From Spirometra erinaceieuropaei (taxonomy: Eukaryota > Platyhelminthes > Cestoda > Diphyllobothriidea > Diphyllobothriidae): DNA of 64,000 nucleotides. The stretch covers positions 843,541 to 907,540 of the forward strand of contig CACRXP010000224.1 of the NCBI GenBank assembly GCA_902702965.1. Direction: 5' to 3'. Numbering within the stretch: the stretch's first letter is position 1; each line of letters begins with the position of its first letter. The notes below the pieces were generated by a model that was not told the origin of the DNA, searched no databases, and saw only the letters and a list, made by a program, of their open reading frames with translations. Below, in pieces: positions 37,091 to 48,321 of this stretch. A program made the position numbers and the translations under genes.

Positions 37091-37575
37091 AGCTTTTTAA
37101 TTTCCTCAGAAATTAATCGCTAACCTGGAGTAAATCTGCCTATTTGAGACTTATGGGCTCAGTTAAAATTTGATATGAGCGTTTGAGCCAAAGTCCAATA
37201 ACCACAGCGGACTAACCGTGCAATATTAGTTAATTGTCAACGGGCAACCAGTAGTATTTACATCGGCCGCACGATATACCATGCTGACAGCATGTCGTAA
37301 TTTTAGCATCAGACGACACCGTACTAACAGCACAGGTATTAGCTAAAAGCTCAGACACGGGTTTCGCCGATATCCTGCAACCCTATGATACAGTTGCGAG
37401 GGGTTTGTTTCATCAATGGGCCACCCAGAGTTCCCCGTGTGATTTTGGTAGACACTCCAGTTTTGAAATCTCAACTTTTCGGTTTCCTCAGAAATTAATC
37501 GCTAATTTGGAGTAAGTCCGTTTTTATCTGAGACTTATAGGCTTAGACTGAATTTTGATATGAATATTTGGACAT
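37091..37575. repeat. ~105-bp direct repeats flanking a fragment related to 25.88 kb
   Basis: 37091-37195 and 37473-37575 share TTTCCTCAGAAATTAATCGC, GGAGTAA, GAGACTTAT and TTTGATATGA. Between them, 37320-37440 resembles 25885-25990, just upstream of the GIY-YIG domain (CAGGTATTAGCTAAAAGC versus CAGGTACTAGCCAAAAGC, and GTTGCGAGG). The arrangement suggests terminal or internal repeats of a retroelement, possibly Penelope-like. Confidence 0.5.
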
Positions 37576-37576
37576 T

Positions 37577-38576
37577 AAATGTTTGCTGAAATTCTGAAAT
37601 GCGTTTTCGATTCGGGAGGATTACCCAGATGCGTTTGTAATACTGATTATCTCGCGGCATACACCGTTAGTATTTCGGACTCGGCAGGATGTCGGCTTTT
37701 GAATACACTGCTTTTCAAACTCCTGTACAAACTGTGCTCGGCAAAAAAATGACTACTTAAGTAGCATGCATTTTTCCCATTGACCTTCGATGGTATTTCA
37801 AATTCAAATATATTTTATAGAAACCCCAAACAAAAATATTCTTTATTTCAGTTGTTCGATAGAGAACCACATCATCTTTATGTTTTATATTCGAAGAAGA
37901 AATATAATTAGATTTTAAGGAAGTTTTCTAATTCCAGAATAATTTGGAGCCTAACCAGTCGTTGCATTAGCGCCTAGTCGGTTCAGTCTACAAGATGTAT
38001 GTGCTCCGCGTAATGAGAATCACATATACTCAACGTAAAGAAAATCACATATTTTTCTATGCCATTAAAAAGATATGAAACGGAGTCCATAAAATTTTAC
38101 AATGAATGCAGACTATGTTGTACTTTTCATGAGGAGCGTGGTAGACGGACAGGTACGTTGTTGTATGAATGGACATTGCGCGGTCTTAAAAAAATCTCAT
38201 AATTAGGAACTTTCTTAAAACCTAGTTATATTTCTTCTCCGATTATAAAATATAACGATAGAGTGGTTCTCTATCAAACGACTGAAAGAAAGAATACTTT
38301 TGTTCAGGATTTCTATAAAATATATTTGAATTTGAAATGCCATCGAAGATCAACGGGAAAATGCATGCTACATAAGTAGTCATCTTTTTACCGAGTACGG
38401 TTTGTACAGGAGTTTGAAAAGCAGTGTATTCAAAAGCCGACATCCTGCCGAGTCCGAAATATTATAGGTTTATGCCGCAAGATAATCAGTATTACAAACG
38501 CATCTGAGTAATTCTTCCGAATCGAAAACGCATTTCAGAATTTCAGCCAACATTTCCTGAGATCGGTCACTCACTG
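37577..38576 (+). mobile_element. Foldback element copy 2, left ~20 bp missing
   Basis: The left arm starts inside the family at AATGTTTGCTGAAATTCTG. The right end is intact (GGTCACTCACTG, then TA). Arms 37577-37940 and 38200-38576 pair and share variants such as CTCCTGTACAAAC and GAATACACTGCTTTTCAAAC that other copies lack. The unique centre has the orientation used here as plus. Confidence 0.9.
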
Positions 38577-38589
38577 TATTTTGACGTAC

Positions 38590-39465
38590 GCCACGCGATA
38601 AACCCTCTCGCAGATTCACACCTTTACCCTTTGACCGCTCTGATCGGATTAAGATGGTTAGAGCGCGCCCTCGGCAGTCCGCCCCATGGTCGCCGATGCG
38701 ACCGCTTTCTTTTACCGCCTTTCTCTATGCCTCAGGCTTAGGTGCACGAGACTTGACATCAGGGTGGCAGGATCTCAAGGTCACTCGCCGCGAAATCCTA
38801 CGCTGATTGGCTGCAGGCAAACAGAGCCAAAGCGTACACGCGCTGGGGGTCAAGAATCTCCACGACTAAAGCTAACCAGCAGGGACTGCCAGTTTCAACT
38901 CCCTGCTAAGCTGCCTGTGCGCTCTCTAGCGTCAGTAGAGATTTTCCAACCTGATCTGTCTTACCCGGCTCGTGATTTGGGAACTTTTGTTTTTCGACCA
39001 TTGCACATCGACATGTCGAATATGGGAGGGTCGACAACACAAAGACGGAAGTGACTGAGTTGGACAACCTTTACTGTTCTGGAAGTGCGTACACAAAGGC
39101 CCTGTGGGCGGTCACCGAGAGCGCGCTCTCCAGGCCATTTGTTGTCTGTGTCCGCCTTCGAGGTTCCGAGACCCAGCGCGTGTTTACGCCTTGCGCTGTT
39201 TCCGCGTCCGCCAGCCAATCAGAGGGGGGACAGCGGTGATTGGCCTGGAGCACTCGCGAGGCTAGTGACAAGCCCCGCGTGTCCCAGCAGCGTATCCAGT
39301 GTGAGGCGGACAGAAAGGCAGCGTGACAGAGCGGGAGGGCAAGGAGACGCGAATTGCCACAAACACACCAACCACCCTGACCGCTACAGGACTAACTGCA
39401 CATTGAGTTGGGCCAACACCTCCGTTGGGTCCTCTATCCTTTTGTGGATGGAGTAATAAGAAAAG
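38590..39465. other. GC-rich region with divergent CCAAT boxes
   Basis: No coding domain was recognised; frames on both strands overlap. GATTGGCTGCAGG lies near 38803, and CCAATCAG and TGATTGGCC near 39214-39242. The GC content and CCAAT pairs resemble the LTR-like pieces at 9.6 and 33.6 kb. It could also be a promoter of an unseen gene. Confidence 0.3.
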
Positions 39466-39470
39466 GATTT

Positions 39471-41080
39471 TCAGAGGTCAGTAGGGACTCTTGCACTGTT
39501 GTCCTTTGTCAATCCATGGAACAGTGTGCATTCCAAGAGGTCGAACGCTTCATAGAAGTCCCACAGTGCTGCATGTGAGTCGATGTAGAAATTGGTAAGC
39601 AGACGTAGGAAGAAGCCGGGGACAGTCAAGCGACTGATTTCTTACGTGCAATGGACAAACGTCATCAAATTTTGTTGTATATTTTCAGATGATATACTGG
39701 AAAATGGAGGACTGTGCTGACCTAGAAGGCCCACCCTTCCTGACGGAAACAGCACATTGCGTCCGGTGTAAAATCTCCGGGTGTCGACTGAAGTTCCGCC
39801 GATATCTACAATCACGGTAGCTCTCAAATCGTGGATAAACTTACCTGATCGCTCAGAAGATGTGGCGTCAGTGAAAAATCCTGCAAGATTTCGAGTGCGT
39901 GTGGTACGCGCAGACGAGTGCGTCAAGACGGCGAGGTAGATGCAGTGCATGTCTGTTCCACTGTAGGTCAATACAGGCACAAGTCACGTCGGTGCCCGCG
40001 TCGGAGAACAGTGGTGGGCATTATCCCTTTTAGTGGTCGAAGCATTTGCAATATACAAAAAACTGAGCAGCGTGGCTGATGTTAGACTTTTATGTCCAAC
40101 ACAAGTTCTCTTAACGCATCCCGTTGCGTGCACTCCGCAAACCACAGCGAACCCTATAACAAGATGACCGAGCAATATTGATCGCACGAATTTTTCAAGG
40201 CTGAACTACAGATCCGTAATGCCAATGACGAAAACGTACAGATGTTGACGGGTTTTTTCTGTTTTATGTCATTTCCAGGTCTGATTCTTGATCATTTCAA
40301 CTTCAGGGAGTTTACAAACGGTTGTCCTCAATCCGGCCGTTCTTGATACAACCGAAGGATAAATTTCCTAAGGGAAGGAAATCAGTCGGCGAGGAAAGTG
40401 TGTTGGTGGGCATGCTGTTTCGGTCGAGGAAAATGGAGGCAAATCTTACCACCCACTTTCTCGGACAGTGGTCAATGTTGCAAAGGCCAACCGTTTCTGT
40501 GTGCTTAGCGGTGTAGTCGGTAGGTAGTGACATCACAACAGCAGCGAATAGTCATTACGGAGTTTGGCTGTCGGATGCATATGGACTTATGCCCATCAAT
40601 CGCGTCCAACGCCGTTACTCCGACCGATGCGACACAGCAAATTTTCTAATCGGACGCCGAAACAGATTTCTCTCTGACTTTTGCTAAAGAAGAGGGGGTC
40701 TAGCCTGACAGACATCAAGCTACACCGTTGTTTTTGTGGTCATGCAGACGGAATAGAGGTATTTTCAACCTGGCTTGCAGAGACAAAAATTGCACTTACA
40801 ATGCAGAACAGTTTATACTACGTTTAACAAGTAACTAAAAAGTGAACTGTATGAATTGCTGAAGGCCAAGTTAATTTACTCCGAGTGTCATTTGTTGTGG
40901 ATCCTTGCGCTAGCCTTTATCTGAAGATGAAACGCAGTTTTAAGATACGAATAGGATTCTCACCTTCTTTAATTAAATTAGCTGCCTGATAATAAATACA
41001 ATTTGGGCGACTTTCAAGACCGCATCCTAACATTCCCGTATTGGCCTTTGGCATTAAAGACTCCAAATTCCCAGAGAACG
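39471..41080 (-). CDS. Unrecognised multi-exon gene, minus strand
   Basis: Successive coding-like exons with consensus splice sites. 41080-40964: 38 residues FSGNLESLMPKANTGMLGCG..., acceptor AATATTGTAG, donor GTGAGA. 40503-40450: HTETVGLCNIDHCPRKWV, donor GTAAGA. 82-bp intron ending TTCCTTCCCTTAG. 40367-~40270: EIYPSVVSRTAGLRTTVCKL.... From 40205: FSLEKFVRSILLGHLVIGFA, hydrophobic and possibly membrane-spanning. 39960-39845: GTDMHCIYLAVLTHSSARTT..., acceptor CCTACAG, donor GTAAGT. 57-bp intron. 39787 onward: VDTRRFYTGRNVLFPSG. Last part to stop 39471: VPGFFLRLLTNFYIDSHAAL then WDFYEAFDLLECTLFHGL. Some joins are unresolved, and a TAA at 39642 must be spliced out or mark decay. Function unknown; upstream exons may lie beyond 41.1 kb. 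Confidence 0.55.
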
Positions 41081-41137
41081 CTACAATATTGAAGCAATGG
41101 ACTAAATACAATGATTCTTCTTTTGAAACCTGGCATA

Positions 41138-42129
41138 CAGTGCGTGACCCATCTCATGAAACGTTGGCCGAAATTCTGCAATGCGTTTATGACTAGGAAG
41201 GATTAATAAGGTGGCGATGTAATATTAATCATCATGTAACATAATCCTATAATATTTCAAACTCTCCAGGATGTCAGCTTTTGAGGCACATCTTTCTGTC
41301 CTCCCCCAGAAACCGTACTCGATAAAAAATGGATACCTAAGTAGCATGCATTTTTCACATTGATTTTCGATGGTCTTATATATTCAAAGATATTTTGTGG
41401 AAAACATGCACAAAAATATGCTTTCGTATACTTGTTTGGTGGAAAACCAAATTGTCTTTAAGTTTTATGCCTTAAGGAAGACTATCTTTCGCCTTTCAAA
41501 AAGTTTCTAATTATGAGGTTTTAAGACCACGCGATGTTCATATAGACAGCATCGCATGTGTCCGTTTACCAGTCTTCGTCGTGAAGTGTACAACACAGTC
41601 CGTATCCATTGCAAAATTTTGTGAATTCTATACAGTATCTTTTTAAAGGCATAGAGGGATGCATGCTTTTCCTTACGCGGAACGCATGCTGCTCGTAGAC
41701 TGCAATCGCAAAACGCTAATGCAAAGGTTTTACAGGCTCAATGTTATTCGGGAATTAGGAAACTTTTTCAAAACCTAAATATACACTTTTTCGGGTATAA
41801 AATGTAAAGACAATGTGGCTTTCCATCAAACAAGTAAAAGAAAGAATATTTTCATGCATTTTTTCCACAAAATATATTTGAAAATATAAGACCATAGAAA
41901 ATCAATGTGAAAAATTCATGCTACTTAGGTATCCATTTTTTACCGAGTATGGTTTCTGGGGAAGGTTTAAGAAGAAATTCATTCAAAAGCCGACATCCTG
42001 GCAAGTCCAAAGTACTATATGATTATGCTACCTGATGAGTAATTTTACAACGCCACCTTATTAGTCCTTCCTAGTCAAAAACGCAGTTCAGAGTTTCGGC
42101 CAACGTTTCATGAGATCGGTCACGCATTG
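41138..42129 (-). mobile_element. Foldback element copy 3
   Basis: 992 bp, ends CAGTGCGTGACC and GGTCACGCATTG, flanked by TA. Both arms carry private variants (GACTAGGAAGGA followed by TAATAAGGTGGCG, CCCAGAAACC, ATGGATACCTAAGTAGCATG). The centre is in the same orientation as copy 1. Confidence 0.9.
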
Positions 42130-42231
42130 TATACTTATTAGGAGATTGCACGGTGAAAAGTAAAGCAACGAAATCCCCCCTTCTGGCTTTTGGGTAAGTA
42201 GATCGATAAAACAGACGCGTGTCACCTGCAG

Positions 42232-42401
42232 TATCAAAGTCGTTTCATGGAAATGGAAGTAAGGCTTACGGTTCTAAGCAAAGAGAAAAGAAGGAACGCG
42301 ACTGGGTGTTCGGAGGGCCTTCCATTGATGACATCGCCTCCAAGAGGTACGCCAAGCAGCAGAGTTCCAGAAAAACAACGTCACTGAAGGAAATCGAGTA
42401 A
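42232..42401 (+). CDS. Candidate last exon, unrecognised protein
   Basis: Follows an acceptor (GTCACCTGCAG) 38 bp after a perfect donor GTAAGT at 42194, so a 38-bp intron is plausible (compare the 34-bp intron of SAP18). It encodes SKSFHGNGSKAYGSKQREKK, ERDWVFGGPSIDDIASKRYA and KQQSSRKTTSLKEIE to a TAA, with a weak poly(A) signal ATTAAA at about 42414. The preceding 60 bp adjoin foldback copy 3 and contain an in-frame stop, so the true upstream exon is not visible. No family was recognised. A plus-strand frame at 42555-42797 may belong to another exon or be chance. Confidence 0.45.
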
Positions 42402-43321
42402 CAAAAAGTGTAGATTAAAACAATCTTTACGTTCTCAACAAAATCTGACATGAAACTGAACAGTTCTCTGAACATCTCTACTCTGAGCCTTACAAATGAG
42501 TAAGTATTATGGGAATTTTAGAAAAACTGCTCTTGTGGTAGGTAGGTATCCCATGTGATGTCTCAGGTTCACCGATGTCTGCAAGGGGTTTGGCGGGAAA
42601 TTAAGTTGCTAGATCAAGCTCATCTGTCGCTTATTGCAAAAAAATTCACGCAATCGAATTGGCGGATTTTCAGAAGGGACGCACTAGAACTCGTGAAACA
42701 TTGCGCGACGTGGAAAGGCAGTCTCCACGATACACTTTACAGTGCCGGACATGTTCAATCTCGAACCTACCACCCTCCCTCACAGTCGGTCACATAACGA
42801 CCAGTATTGATGCAGAAAGAGCGTAGCAAGGCCAAGACGAAGTCTTTCCGCCCAATACGCCGCTAGCTGTACATCGGCATATCAGTTTTCAGTACTACCA
42901 TCTCCAGCACGTAAAGAGATCGAGCTGTCCCCCATAGTAGTTGTACAGCATTATGCAAACCCATTTACTTCTTCATTATCTACTGATTTGCATCTGACCA
43001 CGTGGTTAAAGGATGTCTTTATCTGACAATTTTGGAATGATAAATTCCAAATGAAGCGTACTTCTCCCTCTCCCTCTCTTCCTCCCCCTCTCTCAGAATG
43101 GAATGGCGTTTTTCTGGCCTATTAGTCGTCTTTGGGAAACCGTGACCTGAGTCCAAGCTTGGTATCCCCTCTGCGTCATTGTTTGTTGCTAGGCCACTGC
43201 TTTCTAGGGTTCTAGATTGAGCTCTGAGGTACAAGGGGGAGGGGGAGGCGAGTTCTGTACTGTAACCAGACCAGTGGGCGCACCTCCCACGTTAGTCAAT
43301 ATTCCCGATTACAACCGACCT

Positions 43322-43460
43322 GACGGTGGGTCCGTGGCTCAGTGCTCGAGCGTTGGACATAAGAACACTCAATGATCAGAGAGTCTGGGTCCGAATTTAG
43401 GATCATTATAATGGGGGGGAGTCAACGTATGACTGGGTGATGACGACCGATAAACCAGAA
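43322..43460 (+). mobile_element. Diverged SINE head
   Basis: GGTGGGTCCGTGGCTCAGTG, then GAGCGTTGGA and GAGTCTGGGTCCGAATTTAGG, resembling A- and B-box regions of the SINE at 28.9 kb. The body is not clearly retained. Confidence 0.4.
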
Positions 43461-43557
43461 ATGTCTATCCCACCTTCCGTGTCATCATTGCTGCACAGAT
43501 ACGACAGTACTTGTGAGTCCTAGGTGTTCTTCTCTTAGAGACATATGAATTTCGGGT

Positions 43558-43964
43558 AGATTGCTGTTGGTAGCCAGGAATGGGAAAGCGGGCGGCGACC
43601 TTAACCCTAATCCCAACCTTAACCCTAACCTCAACCTTAAACGTTAACCTTAACGGCAACCCGAACCCTAACCGAAATCGTTAACGTAACCGTAGCCCTT
43701 AGACATAGCTGTAACTGGAAAACCTAACCGTAATACTGAAACCTATTCGCACGCTCAAACCCTAACCGTAACCCGAAAACCTAAGCCTAAAGACATAACC
43801 CTAATCCGAAAATCAGAAACCATTAACCGATACCCTAATCCTAACCTCAAACGTAAAACGGAAGCCAAATGGGTCAGATGTCATTATGGAGTCCCACAAA
43901 ATAGCCCCAGTAAACAAACCCCCCAGCCACCTGTAATACGTGGCCTGGCTACCAACTGCGATCT
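43558..43964 (+). mobile_element. MITE with telomere-like interior, copy 1
   Basis: Terminal inverted repeats AGATTGCTGTTGGTAGCCAG and, at the right, CTGGCTACCAACTGCGATCT; TA flanks at both ends. The interior (43594-43860) is a degenerate CCCTAA/CTTAACC array, followed by a unique block (AAATAGCCCCAGTAAACAAA). A second copy lies at 59348-59765. Non-coding. Confidence 0.8.
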
Positions 43965-44553
43965 AGCCTGAATTTCCTCCGGATAAGATCGATGTCGTGC
44001 ATTTTGCCGACCCCAAACTAATGAAAAACAGAGTCTGATTTTCATAATGTACATGAATGAGTAATCCTTTGAAAACCGAAATACAACCTTTACTCACTTA
44101 GAGACTATGGAGAAGGTGTACTTTCCAACAAGCTGAGCGGAACAAGTAGATCTTTTTCGAGCTTCTTTTTCAGAACTTAAGACTAACTGTAAACAAGCAT
44201 GGAAAATAAACCACAGAATGTTCGCTAATTTAGTAATCGTTTCTTCTGAATGCAATTTACACAGGTGACTGGAAAGATACTCAACCGAAAAACCCTAAAT
44301 GAATGAAATTGTTACGAGGATTCATGTCAGCCTGCAGCGCCGTGCAAGCAATATGTTCTATGTTGAAACATATTTTAAAATTCTGAGCCAGTACTTTAAA
44401 AAGTCTCCGTGTCAGCTGCATAAAATATTCAGTAACTCCCTTTGTTTAAGCGTAAACAACGTGGGGGCAGGTAAAATGTCAGTTTTTGAAAAGCCCAGGG
44501 TAAATAGCATTATAAATCTATTTTACTGCCTTGAAAAGTGTTTTAAATGTTGG

Positions 44554-44989
44554 TTACGCAGAAGGACAGAATATCACAGCGGGATCAAAATTTCCGCTTA
44601 AATTTTCGCCGTAATAGCAAAAAATTGTTTCATACATAGAAAAAGAGAGTGGCATATTTTCTTTCTCTTGTCTACTGGATGGAGCGGACTTCCCGTCTCC
44701 ATCGGACAGGTCGGTCCCTTCCACGGAGGTCTCAGTTTCGAGAGACCGTTCCACGTGAGAATTGTTGCTGGATGATCTGCTTGTCAAAAGGAGGCCCAAA
44801 TCCGGACGACTGATGTTGAAGTATTGTGGGTTTGTTGAGGGGGACCGTTGCGTGATTTCTGACCATCGTTCTACCAGTTTGCGGTGACGGTGGGTCTGAA
44901 AGAACTTGGAGGCCGTCGTTCTGGCTTGAAGGTCTTCTATAATGGCCTCAACATTTTCAGGACGAAAATTTGTGAACTCTTCCCCTTGT
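44554..44989 (-). CDS. Coding exon of an unrecognised minus-strand gene
   Basis: The acceptor has a pyrimidine tract (CTTCTTTTTCTTTT...TTTATAG, AG at 44990-44991), followed by one base of a split codon and 144 codons to a stop. Text: QGEEFTNFRPENVEAIIEDL, QARTTASKFFQTHRHRKLVE, RWSEITQRSPSTNPQYFNIS, RPDLGLLLTSRSSSNNSHVE, then a Ser/Glu/Asp-rich acidic tail (ETETSVEGTDLSDGDGKSAP). The first half looks like a folded charged domain, the rest disordered. The last ~30 residues are less convincing; the exon may instead end at a donor such as GTATGA near 44636. It may belong with the exons at 39.5-41.1 or 47.3-47.7 kb on the same strand. Confidence 0.6.
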
Positions 44990-45193
44990 CTATAAATCAG
45001 AATGGATTTAAAAGAAAAAGAAGGCGTGGTTGACGAGTCCTATGGAGGCTTGAAGGGTTTCGGTTTGACTGCTTACGTGCCCGCCAAAAATTTTACAATG
45101 TTTATCTTTTTGCAAGCTAGTGTTTACCATCTTCGAAGCCGAGTCATTGCAAACTTAAACAGTGCCGTGCAACGTCGCTTCCCTCGACACATA

Positions 45194-46186
45194 CAGTGCG
45201 TGACCTATCTCATGAAATGTTGGCTGAAATTCTGAAATGCGTTTTCGATTAGGAAGGATTACTTGGTCGCGGTTGTGATACTGATTATTTTAAGACATAC
45301 TCTTATACCATTTCGAACTCGGCAGGATGTCGGCTTTTAAATGCACTTCCGTTCAATCTCCTGTAGAAAGTGTTCGGTAAAAAATGACTACTTAATTAGC
45401 ATGCATTTTTCCCATTGATTTTTGATGGTGTTGGAAATTCAAATATATTTTATAGAAACCACAAACAAAAATATGCCTCCTTTTAGTCACTCAATAGAGA
45501 ATCACGTCTTCTTTATATTTTTTACTTAAGGAAGGAGTATAATTGGGTTTTAAAAAAGTTTTCTAATTGCCGAAAAATTTGGAGCCTGACCATTTGTTGC
45601 ATTAGCGCTTAGTGATTACACTCTACAAGGTGCATGCGTTCCGCGTAAAGAAAACCCCATATTTTTCTATGTCATTAAAGAGATATCATAGAGGGTCCAT
45701 AAAATTTTGCAATGGATGCGGACCATGTTGCACATTTCATGAGGAGCAGTTGTAAACGTCCAGGTACGATGCTTTGTGAATAGACATATCGCGGTCTTAA
45801 AAAGTCTCATGATTAGAAACTTTTTTAAAACCTAATTATACTCCTTCCTTAAGTATAAAATATAAAGAAGGCGTGATTCTCTATTGATTGACTAAAAGAA
45901 AGCACATTTTTGTTTGTGGTTTCTATAAAATATATTTGAATTTCCAAGACCATCGAAAATCAATGGGAAAAATGCATGCTAATTAAGTAGTCATTTTTTA
46001 CCGAGCACGCTTGCTACAGGAGATTAAAAAGAAGTGCATTTAAAAGCCGACATCCTGCCGAGTGCGAAATGGTATAAGAGTATACCTTAGGATAATCAGT
46101 ATCACAACCGCGACCAAGTCATCCTTCCTAATCGAAAACCAATTTCAGAATTTCAGCCAACATTTCATAAGATAGGTCACTCACTG
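45194..46186 (+). mobile_element. Foldback element copy 4
   Basis: 993 bp, CAGTGCGTGACC...GGTCACTCACTG with TA on both sides. Its arms agree closely with each other (about nine bases in ten by eye) and share the private TTTTAAATGCACTTC. It would lie in an intron if the exon at 44989 continues upstream. Confidence 0.9.
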
Positions 46187-47329
46187 TATCAATAGAAAAA
46201 AGATGTTTCCTAGTAAACTCTAGAAATTATTGGTTTTCACGTAGTCGCAATACGGTATTTTATTTGCAGGCACGAAGAAATTCGAAACCTAAATTAAAGG
46301 GAAGAAAGGAATAACATTTTCAACTGCCAGCTTCCACTTCTTTCATAGATTTTACAGGGCTTTTCGCCTTTGGTGTACGCTTTAGATCATAGTAAACATC
46401 AGACACCGCTGAGGAAACGTTCATCCGACTAATGCACATAATTCTGGGTAATTTGCACAGTTAGGACTTGCAGCATAGCCGGTGCGTGTAAGTCTATCGC
46501 CTCGGACACCTACTCCAAGCTAGGAATCATGGGATCACGATTTCCGAGCGGCCGGAGCATACGCACGTTCAGCCTCAAGTACAGCCAATCACAGGTCCCC
46601 ACAAGCACCCAATCAACTCGCCACGCTGAGTGACTGCGCTGAGTAGAATTATATGACCTTGAGCACTTGTCAGGGGCTGACGTGGAAAGGGTACATTGAA
46701 ACAATTTTTTTACTTAGCGTCCTACGATCTAATTGCCAAAACGCCGAAGTGGACTTGGAGATTTTACCAAACAGCTTACCTTTTTGTCATTTGTCGGTCG
46801 TCTACATGTGGGTATAATTGTGACCATTTTAAAATATTTCGATATTGTGACTGTACACGTAACCAAGACGCTAATCAATGAGTAAATGGGACACCGCCCG
46901 AAAACTACCGGTCGAGATTCAGTCGCAAATTAATTAGCGCTCATCTACTACATGATGGGACCAAGAAAAGCCATACTTATGCTAAACAGAGTCTAGATAT
47001 CTTATTGCCCTGTGCACTCATTAGCTTCCACGTTAGACAAACCCTATTTCTGCCTTTATAAGGCGTTTTGGAGAACAAGTTAGAACGGAAATACAAAATT
47101 ATCCTAGATGTGTCACCGACATTTATTGACTGCGTTCACCGGATTTACTTGAAACACGCAAAACCACACACGCGCACATACACAGGTAACTTTTCTACCC
47201 ACGTGAGTGACCACCTGATAGCTTAATCTTCAGTACATACTTCCTAACAAGTTGAAACCTGTCACATATCCGATTTTACAAAAACCTATACCGGTAATAG
47301 TTAGAGTGTGCAATAAAACCCCATGTTTC
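46187..47329. other. Unassigned region
   Basis: No gene recognised. A CCAAT pair at 46575-46604 (GCCAATCAC, CCCAATCAA) resembles those in possible LTR remnants elsewhere. Confidence 0.3.
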
Positions 47330-47722
47330 CTACAGCGTTCTTGAGATGGATGAGAGGCTCTCTCCGGCGGCCAGTAGTTCTCTGACAAGCACCTTGATTT
47401 CGCACTCACAGCGGTACACCTGTTCCAGCCACTGACGTCCATATTCATCTTCCGACTCGAGGAAACTGCGACCAGTCTTGCTGTGTTCAGCTGTGAAACT
47501 CGAGGCTCCACCGTACTGCGAGACGGTTCTGTGGGCCTTGGATGAAACCTGACGACTGGAATGCCGTTGCATACGCCGACCGGTACTGGCGAAGAAGCTG
47601 GAAGCAAATCCAGAGATTCGGCTCAGACGGCCATCGTTTGGGTGTCTGGAAGTGTCAGGTACGACTGGAGGCGTTTCCATGTGACCGCGCAGATAATTCC
47701 ATTGCTCCCACTGATTCTTTAG
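47330..47722 (-). CDS. Candidate last exon, unrecognised protein
   Basis: The acceptor is strong (CTTCCTTTTTGCACTGCATGTAG on the minus strand, AG at 47723-47724). It opens a phase-0 frame of 130 residues ending at TAG 47330. Text: LKNQWEQWNYLRGHMETPPV, a Ser/Arg-rich middle (RRMQRHSSRQVSSKAHRTVS), then SFLESEDEYGRQWLEQVYRC and ECEIKVLVRELLAAGESLSS. The C-terminal 40 residues look helical and well formed. A GTGAGT at the YRCEC codons could end the exon early. No family recognised. Confidence 0.5.
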   Translation of the reverse strand, partial: LKNQWEQWNYLRGHMETPPVVPDTSRHPNDGRLSRISGFASSFFASTGRRMQRHSSRQVSSKAHRTVSQYGGASSFTAEHSKTGRSFLESEDEYGRQWLEQVYRCECEIKVLVRELLAAGESLSSISRTL

Positions 47723-48321
47723 CTACATGCAGTGCAAAAAGGAAGAGTGTCTGAGGGAGTAGACCAGGAGACTACTGAACGGTTTCGTGTCATGAAGTAA
47801 CGATCCATAGACTGAAATTGTTGACAGCACTTTCAGACAGGATGGATTGTCCTGCATGAGCTACCAGGCAGATAAGCAAGGAAGGCGACCTTTAGATAAC
47901 TGATTCAGAGTGATGCGTCAGCATTTGCCATGCATCTTCTTGATAACCTTTTCCGAACTCATCAGTGACGAAATCGTTCTGTGTAATTAGCATGCGTCTT
48001 TTCCCGGAAAACGTTTGTTTTCCTTTTAAAGATAAAATATGCAATATGTATGCGTTACGGACAGAGGTCATGAAAGTGGACTGCCTAACACGCGCACGGG
48101 TTCCATTCAGGTTAGGTCGATGGGCACATTTGGCTTTGATTAGCCAAGAGTTTGACTTTGGCACTGTCGAGATTATAGATCGAAGCGGTACCGACGCAAT
48201 AGCAAAGGTGCAAAAGATGTAGTCGTCAGACGCTCACTCAATCAACAGCCCTGTACACTTCTGCCATGCTTGTGGCAGTTAGATCATTCATTGATCATTC
48301 ATTGAAGGCCTTCGCCTTACT

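Noticed and set aside
47892..48222. Overlapping ~85-90-residue frames on both strands
   Set aside because: Both strands are equally open; no splice or homology evidence distinguishes them.
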